This document shows positions 22,523 through 31,126 of a stretch of 64,000 nucleotides of DNA, one piece after another; within the stretch, counting starts at the first letter, position 1; the number at the start of each line of letters is the position of its first letter. Made by a program: the position numbers and the translations under genes. The stretch comes from Paracyclopina nana (taxonomy: Eukaryota > Arthropoda > Copepoda > Cyclopoida > Cyclopettidae). Location of the stretch: assembly GCA_019096065.1 (NCBI GenBank), contig JAGUCH010000006.1, positions 3,058,001-3,122,000 on the forward strand, written 5' to 3'. The notes under the pieces were generated by a model. That model did not search any database. It saw nothing but the letters and a program-made list of their open reading frames with translations, and was not told where the DNA came from.

Positions 22523-23929
22523 CATGGTAAACGCTACTTTTGCGTTATGGCGACGACTCCACAATTCTCCCACCAAAATTGAAACTTAATGAGGTTAGCG
22601 AGCGAGGCCTGCCGAAGTTCATTTGGCCACCGTATACACAAGAAAATCTTGGCGAAAGTTGATTTTTCCGTGGCAAATCTGGTTCCCACAACAACCACTT
22701 TGACGCACTTTTAGCCACCGACACAGTGGACCGTATCACCAGATATTAAAAGTGCAAAATTGGTAAAACTCATCTCGCGCTGATGAACTTTTAAATAATT
22801 CCATTTGGGTTATTTTTAGCTATTATTTAAACGAGCGTGTTTTTCAGCTCGGAGAAAAGCTCAGCGTTTCCTGCATTGGCCAAAAATCACTCAAGCCTCA
22901 AAACTGCAACCATAATAATTTGCTTCTTGACATTTCAAAACGCGAGTTATTAGTGCGCTGCATCAAGAGAAGCGGTGCACCAGTGGAATTTCACCATGCA
23001 ACCAAGTGCCTAATTATGATTCGGTTTAATCTTCTTTTATTAATTTCTGAACCGAAATTGCGCGTGCCTTTCAGCAGACATGTCAAGGATTTTTCCCAAA
23101 ATTCGAAACTTCCTGGAAATTACGCCAAAGTAATTAGCTTACAATGTATAGAATACTCCTATCAGCGCTTTTGAAAACGCGGGCTATAAAAATCGTTTCT
23201 GGCCACAATTTTGGCTAGCAGGCAAAATAATAATGATAGCAGTACTTTTTTACTTGCTTATTTCCTTGCGAAACTTTTCTTTTCATGATTTCTTTTGCTT
23301 GAGGCAATATCAACATTTTCCACTTTTTTCGATCACTTTTCCCACCAACCCGCAATAAAATATATGAATGTCAACTTTTTGTTATAGAGCTTCTCTAATA
23401 ATTCCAATCCAATTTCTCAGGTCATCATCATCATCATGTAATTGCTGGATAATTGCAAGTTGACCAGTGCACACACACACACATAACAAAGGAAATGCAA
23501 TTAAAATACGTTCAATTGACGAGTTTCTATGATTTTTGATGCGTCATGACGCAACAGGCTTCAAACAATTAGCTGAAGCTCGATTATACCAACCGAAAAA
23601 AACGGTCATAATCCCACATAAATTGTTTCTTGTGTTTTATGAATTTGTCATTGAACTGCTTGCGTATTCAAATTACGAATTTTCCCATGTTATCATAGGC
23701 ATATAAATAAAAATTGTAAAACTCCATTGCTAAATGACGTGCACGCGAAAAAAGAAGGAGGAATGGTACATTTTTATAATCTAGTTTGCAGAAAATGCCA
23801 ATTTTTGGGCCTTGAAAGCAGGCTGCTTAGCATAAACATGACACTTATTATTTTTTAGGATTTCAAAGCTCGAATCTTACATACCGTCAAATAACTGAGA
23901 CTTCATGGGCGAAATCTGGACCTGTATCT

Positions 23930-24090
23930 GGGACGTTCCCTTATTGACTTGTTGGTCCAATTAAGTTAGGTAAAAAGTTAAGTTTAGTTCAGTTCTGTTC
24001 CCAGATATTTACGTCGTTAGACCTTAGCTTAGCTCAATTTTATGAAGTACTAGCTTGCTTGCCTAGCTAAGTTAAGTTGCCAAACTCAGG
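23930..24090 (-). mobile_element. Truncated, inverted copy C of the AGGGCG TIR element
   Basis: Read on the minus strand, this block matches the right part of the elements at 1553-1947 and 46495-46889. It contains GACGTTCCC, TTAAGTTAGGTA, CCCAGATATTTA and TACTAGCTTGCTTGCC in the same order. It is more diverged than those two copies and stops about halfway, so it is an old truncated relic. Confidence 0.7.
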
Positions 24091-24737
24091 GCCACCTCTA
24101 TCGAGCAATCTTGACGGAACAATTTTACTTTTGAATCACGAAACCATAATGGTTACTTTGTCTTCCGCTAGTAGTACAAGAACATAAAAAAAGCGCGAAA
24201 TTCAAATTCAAGAACTGGATAAACCAGCATCAGAGTAAGCGCTCACGCTCGCTCGCATCACATGCCTTAAAGTGTTACCAGCCTTTTTCCAAAATTACCT
24301 CATCATAACAAAATTCTGGCTGTTTTCATAGGTTCTAGGGGATAATTTTGAATCCATATATTTTAACTCAAAGAAAATTCCCTCAGATTTGAATAGAAAT
24401 GTTGTCTTTAAAAAATTATGAAATGTGTCCAATTTTTAGTGCAGGAGTACGATGGGCCAGTTAATCAGCTAAACACGACTGGTCATATTACTTTAAACAC
24501 TGATTTTTAAGGCTTATCCTCTTTTATTGAAGCATTTTATGAAACTCAAAAGTCAAATAAGTACGCTAATTCAGTTTGAAGCCTTTCCAAAAAATGGCAT
24601 ACGTTAGGACAGCTAGTGATTCGCAAGATTCACGAACGACCGCTATATTAGAGCAATTGGGAAATTTGTTTAGCAGTTGTTGACACTTTTTTGACCCCTT
24701 GGGCGCTGTTGACCCGTCTTGAATTTGCACCAATTGT

Positions 24738-25345
24738 AGGGTCACTCCTAATAAAAAAGTCGCATAATTGAAAAGTACGTGAAAACTCACCGTAACTTTA
24801 AGAATGCCAAAAAATGGCATTTTCTTGATGAATCCCCTCCTAAATCATATGACAGTCATTCTAAAGCCAGAAAAATGTGAATAAATTAAGTTTTAGGCAG
24901 CCAATTGCCTAAATTGATCAAAAACATTCCAATTTTAATAAAAATAGCCACAAGTTTGGTTTGCAAAAACTCCACCAAATCTCATAAGGATGTGGATATA
25001 TGAACGCAACATGGGTACTAAATTATTCCAAGGTGTCCAACTGAAGTTTTTTGGAAAGCATCTTTGAGGAATGCTGAGGTCCTAGGGATCTAGGCACATA
25101 TGATTTTTTTTCTGATTTTTGTGTAGCCTCTTGGGACAGAGGTTCGTAGACAAAATCTGAGTTTGATAAAATAAAATATCCAAAGATAACATTCTAGTAG
25201 CCCAAAAAAATCATGGAAGTCAATTTCGAAGTGTTAGCATCAATCTAGAGCCGAATTAGTGATGGCCTTTTTCGCTTAAGTTTCAATGAAAACGATGCGA
25301 CCAAGATGATCTATAGGATGCGACTTTTTTGTTCGGAGTGACCCT
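24738..25345. mobile_element. Candidate TIR element, about 608 bp
   Basis: The left end AGGGTCACTCC, followed by an A-rich run and GTCGCAT, is repeated in inverted orientation at the right end (ATGCGAC, T-run, GGAGTGACCCT). This gives a 27-bp terminal inverted repeat with about three mismatches. The interior has no transposase frame. Target duplication is not clear. It is probably a non-autonomous DNA transposon of unknown superfamily. Confidence 0.6.
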
Positions 25346-25814
25346 TCTGTGCAATGCCATTGGTCAGTTTTCGAATCATGTTTAGCAGATAAAAAGTTGC
25401 CATTTTGCTGCTTACGATTCATTGTTCAAAATTCAAAAAAATGAAAGCTGATTATGAATTAGTAGCGAAATGCAAAGTTTAAATAACTAAATGCTTTATT
25501 TCAAAAAGAGGAGCCATCATGATCTAGAGCCATTGATAATTGCTCAAAAACATGAATCGAAATCGGAAAATTCTCCGCTTCTCGCATTTTCCGCCAGAAT
25601 GATGCTAACTAGCCAAAGTGTGATAAGACTGTGGGTAGCGCGCATGCGCCGGTTGGTTGGATGGTTGACCAGTACGCGCGCCAACACTCGCTAGGTGCTA
25701 ATTGCCTATTCTCAATTTCTTTAATTGAGCTATCGTCTTCAGATCAGTTTCAGTTTGCTCAGTAGCGTCGATCTATTAAGACGAAATCTGCAGAATTTCC
25801 GAAAAATTGCAATT

Positions 25815-26975
25815 ATGGCAATGCCTGATCCGAAATCCCCCATCAGTGAAGATGGCGACATTGTCGTCTTAACCAGAAGCCCAAGCCATGGAGAAAGCCC
25901 TGAAGTGGCTCCCAATCCCGAATCGCCAATCGGAGGAAGATTCCAAGACCCCCCTGCAAATCCCTTCCTACCCATAAATTCCCAAGTTGCTCTCCCAGGC
26001 ACCTCTTTCATCAATCCCAGAAATCCTCCCAGCCCAGGAGGATTGACTAGCGCAAGCTCAGGGCTTCGCCGAGTTCCCAGAAGGCAAGAAGCGGCTCCCC
26101 ATGATGTTGCATCGCGACTCAGGAGAAGTCTAGTAGACGAAATAGTTTCTTCGTACTTATCCTACACTAGCGCATTGGGCCTAGTTGTCCACCCTAACAA
26201 CCATCGCATTAATCCCAGAAATCCCTCTAGCCCTGGAGGAGCCACTCGTGGAAGCTCTGAGAGCCCGCAAGTCAGCCCAGACAGAACAACGTCTCCTAGT
26301 CTACCACCAAAAGACGACGCCCCTAACGCGATCAACCAGGAGAATCACCAGGTCCCTGGGAGGGCATATGTTGAAATTAACCGGTCTGGGTACTATCCTG
26401 GATTTCCTGTAGAACCAATATCTCCAGATGGAATAAGCCCTGGAAGGGCAACTCGAGGCAGCTCGCGGAGCCCACAGGTTCCAAGCAGCCCAGAGAATGC
26501 ATCAACTGGCAGCTCTGGGAGCCTACAGGATCCAAGTAGCCCGGAAAGGGCATTGACTGGCAGCCCTGACGAGCCTCCGAAGAGGGCCAGATTTGATGTC
26601 GAAAGCCTTCTTGCAAGGCCCGGGAGGCCAAATCGGCCTCTGAATCCAATCAGGCCTGTGTCACCTTGGGAACGTAGGGTGGCTCGAACCCCCACACCGA
26701 GGGTCTTTCAAGAAATGCCCCACAATTACTTTGTGGGGCTAATACTTGGAGGTGATCTGACTTGGGCTTTACCTGTTGCTCCCAATGTAAATGTTGGGAA
26801 TAATGAGTATCAGCCAGGAGTGGCAGAAAAAAGGCCATGGCGGGACGTGGCACATTTGGAGTTTTTCCACGGTGGAAATGCCCAGAAATGTATGGAAACT
26901 TGCGGCCAAGGATTCCCCCCGCAAAAGCCACAAGATGCTGATGAAAATGACCGCCCATACTACATGGATCATTAG
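25815..26975 (+). CDS. Intronless gene for a 386-aa disordered Ser/Pro-rich protein
   Basis: I do not recognise a family. The frame opens with ATG GCA ATG CCT; the in-frame extension back to 25725 begins only at TTG. The protein is proline- and serine-rich, with internal repeats (INPRNPSSPGG-type and SSPENASTGSSG-type). A conserved-looking block follows: PPKRAR, then FDVESLLARP, which resembles the eh1 Groucho-binding motif, then RPVSPWERR and MPHNYF. There is no signal peptide or membrane segment, so a nuclear or cytosolic protein is most likely. AATAAA lies at 27027-27032, and TCAGTTT, an arthropod-like initiator, lies near 25747. Two broken copies follow downstream. Expression is not provable here, but the frame is longer than chance and is the only intact family member. 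Confidence 0.7.
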   Translation: MAMPDPKSPISEDGDIVVLTRSPSHGESPEVAPNPESPIGGRFQDPPANPFLPINSQVALPGTSFINPRNPPSPGGLTSASSGLRRVPRRQEAAPHDVASRLRRSLVDEIVSSYLSYTSALGLVVHPNNHRINPRNPSSPGGATRGSSESPQVSPDRTTSPSLPPKDDAPNAINQENHQVPGRAYVEINRSGYYPGFPVEPISPDGISPGRATRGSSRSPQVPSSPENASTGSSGSLQDPSSPERALTGSPDEPPKRARFDVESLLARPGRPNRPLNPIRPVSPWERRVARTPTPRVFQEMPHNYFVGLILGGDLTWALPVAPNVNVGNNEYQPGVAEKRPWRDVAHLEFFHGGNAQKCMETCGQGFPPQKPQDADENDRPYYMDH

Positions 26976-27026
26976 GAAAAACATTGTAAAATTAAATGCG
27001 CAAAAAATTGTCATAAAACCTGAGAA

Positions 27027-27032
27027 AATAAA
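27027..27032 (+). terminator. Polyadenylation signal AATAAA
   Basis: AATAAA lies about 50 bases after the stop codon of the 386-aa frame and would give a short 3' UTR. Confidence 0.55.
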
Positions 27033-27849
27033 TTGCTGTTTTTGTGAGGACCCAAAAATATGAAATTAGCAGGCTATTGAATCATTTGCCAAAATCATGC
27101 TCAATTCGACCATGAGCAAATCACCTTGACAACTCGAAATCGCTAGGTCCCGACCCCTTAAGATAACTTCTTGACTTGATAGTTCATACAAAGCGTGCGG
27201 TCATTTGCCATGCCAAAATAAGTGCATTTTTGTGGGCGATTTTATGGTTGTCATATCATGACAAGGGGAGCATCCAACAAGAATTTAAAAATCTTGTCAG
27301 GTTAACGCTATTTTCATCTGCTATTAAGAGCTAAAAGAATGGTTGCCCAACTTACTTCACCATCCAATTCCATTTTATTTTTTTTTGCTAGAATTGGCAT
27401 TGCGCCTGTCTTCATTTTGCAGATATCGCGTATCAGTCGGTCGGAATTTCAAATGCAGTCTTGATTCTAAAATCTCTTCAAATACATCATTTAAAAGAGA
27501 TTGTTCTTCTTTGGCATTTTCCGCGCCTATTTCGGTAGAGTGAGGTAAACACTGAGCATATTTAGACACAAATGAAATTAAATTACAAATTACAAGCATC
27601 ATTTGAATGCTGTCAATAGGTCGTTATCTCGAGCTGGCAAGTATAAAAAATATTTTCTGCTTGAGGTCAAAAATTGCGCGGGCTTGATTTTACTCGATTA
27701 AGCCATGCGGGTGTAAAAAACCAGTAATCATTTCTGATGCATTCGCGTCAATCATATTGAGCACATCACGCATTCGAGCTATGCTTTCATTCATTGTGGT
27801 CATGGGTATGAAAGCTTGAATCGATAAGAATTGTAGGATCAACATTTCA
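27033..27849. other. Spacer between family copies
   Basis: AT-rich DNA without a recognised gene. A 75-codon minus-strand frame at 27375-27602 has no family I know. Confidence 0.45.
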
Positions 27850-28098
27850 TCATCCGCCTATTAATCGAGCCCATAGAAGACACCATCTCCAAGTCCACCT
27901 CTAAAAGAAGACAGCACTAGTACAATCATCAACCAGGAGGCTCAACAGGTCCCATTTGATGAAAGAAACCTGTCTGGGCACTATCCAGGATTTCCAGTAG
28001 CAGCAATATTCCAAGATGAAGACACCCTTGGAAAAGCAACTTGAAGCAGCTAGGTGGGCCCGCAGGCTCCCAGCAGCAGGTATGGCATCAACTCAACC

Positions 28099-28103
28099 CA
28101 TAG
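28099..28103. repeat. Target site duplication CATAG (left)
   Basis: CATAG directly precedes the element at 28104 and recurs directly after it at 28735-28739, a 5-bp duplication. Confidence 0.8.
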
Positions 28104-28734
28104 CACAGTGGGGACATCCCGTTGCAAAAAGTGGCGTTCGGAAATCTCGCGAAATGGCAGCATCTTTCAAACTCACTGAAAACACGGTAGTTAAAAATTG
28201 GAAATTTCGAGGCCGAAAGTAATAGGATCATGATTGTGGCATTAAAATTAAATTTTGGTTACATTACATACTACGATAACTGTTTATGGAAATTTGCGAT
28301 TTGCTCAATTTTTTCCGCGAAAGGGGGACCCTGAAGTTAAGCTTTTTTAAATCATTTTCAAATATTAATTTGCTCGTTAGTCCTCAAAATTCCTCAACAA
28401 TTTTTGCATAAAACATTCAGTTGAATACCTGAAATCATTATGACAAAGTTTTATTTGCGCATTTTGGCGCCATTTTGAGATATCACAGTTTTCACTGAGC
28501 CCATTTTGCCGACTTCAGCAGCCCTTTTTGAATATTCAAAACAATAACAAACTCATTAATAGCAGACAAAACCGTTTTTAAAGCACTTTTCAAATGGAAA
28601 ATCATCAATTAGAGTCAATTTTTTTAAAAAAACTAGGCCTTTAATGTACGTATGAAAGGCCTAGGGCATTAAGTACTAGAATATATCACTATCCCGCCAA
28701 ACGCCACTTTTCGCAATGAGATGACCCCACTGTG
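28104..28734. mobile_element. Transib-like non-autonomous element, 631 bp
   Basis: The ends form an inverted repeat of about 35 bp with a few mismatches, beginning CACAGTGGGG and continuing GTTGCAAAAAGTGGCGTT on the left. The right end read in reverse is CACAGTGGGGTCATC and so on. It is flanked by CATAG on both sides. A 5-bp duplication with CAC-starting termini is the signature of Transib/RAG-like transposons, and the first seven bases equal the vertebrate RSS heptamer. No transposase frame is present, so it would have been moved by an element elsewhere. The superfamily assignment is inferred from ends and duplication length only. Confidence 0.75.
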
Positions 28735-28848
28735 CATAGGCCCCTTAACCCAATCAGGCCGATGTTACTGGTAATGCTCTAGAAGTGCAAGGTGGCTTCA
28801 AACCCCAGACTCTTTATTGAAATATTGCACAATTACTTTGTGCGATAA

Positions 28849-29180
28849 ATACCGAAGCTCGCAGAGCTCACAGGTTCAAAGCAGCCCAGAGAATGCATCA
28901 AATGGCAGCTCTGGGAGCCCGAAGAGGGCGAGATTTGATGTCGAAAGCCTTCTGGCAAGGCCCGGAAAGCCAAATCGGCCTCTCAATCCAATCAGGCCTG
29001 TGTCACCTTGGGAACGTAGGGTGGCTCGATCCCCCACACCGAGGATCTTTCAAGAAATGCCGCACAATTACTTTGTGCGGCAAATACTTGGAGGTGATCT
29101 GACTTGAGCTTTACCTGTTGCTCCCAATGTAAATCTTGGGAATAATGAGTATCAGCCAGAAGTGGCAGATATGAGAATAT
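28849..29180 (+). pseudogene. Third, truncated copy of the disordered-protein gene
   Basis: Matches 26450-26830 of the intact gene at high identity. It lacks about 60 bp covering one internal repeat, keeps the KRARFDVESLLA block, and has a TGA where the intact copy has the TGG of the GGDLTW segment. It follows directly after the tail of the second copy, so the two are in tandem. It has no upstream start region of its own. Confidence 0.8.
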
Positions 29181-31126
29181 AGAGCTCACAAAGAAAATAC
29201 GAGTAGGCTTATAATTCCATGAATATTGCAACATTAGTGCAATCACGAGCTTTTGACTTCAGTTAATTAAGTTTTTCAATACTCGCGAATTTCGCCCATT
29301 CGTTGATACAATACTGAATGCATGAAAACATTTTGTATCTCTATTAATTTACATCTTCAGCATTTAACAGCTCCAAAGAGTTGGGCAATAATATGAAGTT
29401 TCAGTAGCGCCATCTTTGAATAGCAATTTACTTTTTCTGTAATTCAATGACAACTGAACACAAAAGCAACGGCCAGCTAACTTGTTTTAGGCCAGTAAAT
29501 CACTCATATCATTGCATTCAAGTCATTTATCACTAGGAATTTCAAGATGAGCTTGCGTTGTTTACTTCTCAGTAGTAGTGGACAAATTTATTTAGCTCAA
29601 AAGAGCCTCAAAATTACAATTTCTTAACGTTCCTAAAAGCAAAATTCTAAAATTCTTTGAAGAATGAAAATCAGGTAAACAATGCTATTCTTCATTGAGC
29701 CCTGCCCATAGCAAAATTCCTGAGTGAGGATCGGAAATACTGACTTCCATTCTTTTCAAAGTTTTCAGGTGTAAAACATGGCCATTAAGCTATTGGTCAA
29801 GTGAAAGTGAGGAAGAACAATATGACCTTAGGTTTTGCTCAAAACTGGAAAAATAACCAGAGCTGAGCTTGACCATGTGAAAGTTGGCTTCTTGAATGAA
29901 TTTGACCATCATGCCTGAAACATGCACGCAGTTTCTGCCTTTAATGACCTGAATGCATGCTCAGCAGAATGTAACTTATAACCACGTGTGTGGCAAAGTA
30001 CATGCAACACAAATTGTGTTTGTTGTAGTCTTATTCAGCAGAGATGAGAGCAGAATTCAGTGAAAATTCAGCTCAAAGAAATCTCGTGTTAAAGTAGCCT
30101 TAACCCCTTAATTACACCTACTTCATTTAATTTGAGGGTCTGCAATGACACAGTTGAATTTCCTTTTTGCCCTCTTTGGGCAATGTAATGACCATTTTAA
30201 GGCTTAAAAGTGCATTTAATATCAGGTTATGTTCTTTTGAAAAAAGAGCTTGAATTTTAAGTGGAAAAGGACAAAGGGAATCTCCGCCGCTAGATGGCGC
30301 TGCTCTTCAATTACTTTAATTTAGCATGTGGTTAATAGAAGCGAATTTCTCACACAACAAGTTCTAAGCCTCAAATTATGCTTATGTACCATCAAGATGA
30401 TCCATCATCACAACAGAGTTGCTTCAAGGGTCAGTAATTTTCTTGTCCTGCACGCCATGTTCGGAAATATGTCCGATATTCCACAATATATACTTCAAAG
30501 AGAAAGTACTTGACAAAAAAAATTAATCAGAAATTACCACCGTTTTCGCGGTTGGACGCCAAAATCATTGAGCTCTCATGAAACCAAAACCCCATAAAGG
30601 AAAATTGTTGGTCATTATGAAGGGTTGGTTGCTTACTGCTCATCATCATCATGATGGTGCACCCTGGATTATTTCATAATTGGGTGGGAGGAGTTCAATC
30701 ATTGATTCAACTTGGGATGCACACTGTGCAGAATAAAATATTAAAATTCCCCCTTGAGCTTCAGACTTTGCTCAGTGTGAGCTGAGTTATGATTCAGTTT
30801 TATCATTTTAATCAGCATGCAAATATTGTGGTTTACTTTTGTTAAGCACACATGGCGAAAAATTGGGAGAAATCAAATTTTTGGGCAATTGTTTACACTT
30901 ATGTGACCCCTTTGGACGCTGCGCGCCATTAAGTTGAAGCGGTGGAAAAAGAAAACATGCGAACATTAATTCAGCTAAAGCTTATTGTGAAGGAATGATT
31001 TCACGGTTTAAGACTAATCACAATTACCAACAATAATGCGAGGACCTGATTTGATGCGATCTAATTGCAATGAGTATCATTAAGATCATCAAGCTTGCAT
31101 CAATCTTATGATGAAATGGATGGAGG
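29181..31126. other. Intergenic DNA, no gene recognised
   Basis: No coding region recognised. A strong CTCF-like word, CCGCTAGATGGCGC, lies at 30287-30300. A TGTTTAC with a nearby CGCGCC word occurs at about 30887-30930. Confidence 0.5.
30287..30300 (+). promoter_or_regulatory. CTCF-like motif
   Basis: CCGCTAGATGGCGC fits the CTCF core consensus CCNCNAGRKGGCRS at nearly every position and stands between the pseudogene array and the Rab/lectin/RpL23A cluster. Binding is not shown; this is a motif match. Confidence 0.45.

Larger units (their letters stand above)
22528..25700. other. Intergenic DNA with MITE-like remnants
   Basis: No gene recognised. A short CA run (about 23468-23482), a CAT repeat (about 23425-23440) and the two TIR-type elements listed separately are the only structure I see. 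Confidence 0.5.
27850..28848 (+). pseudogene. Broken second copy of the disordered-protein gene, split by a transposon
   Basis: 27850-28103 matches the intact gene at about 26210-26510 (caaccagga, ctatccaggatttcc and similar words) but contains stops and indels. It is interrupted at 28104 by the 631-bp CACAGTG-ended element. Homology resumes at about 28740-28848 with the region equivalent to 26640-26740 (caatcaggcc, cacaattactttgtg). The part coding for the internal repeats and the eh1-like motif is deleted between the two pieces. No usable frame remains. Confidence 0.75.

Noticed and set aside
24566-24820. 84-codon minus-strand frame
   Set aside because: Runs across the left end of a TIR element and has no family resemblance.
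27375-27602. 75-codon minus-strand frame
   Set aside because: Looks protein-like in composition but I could not link it to splice sites or a family.
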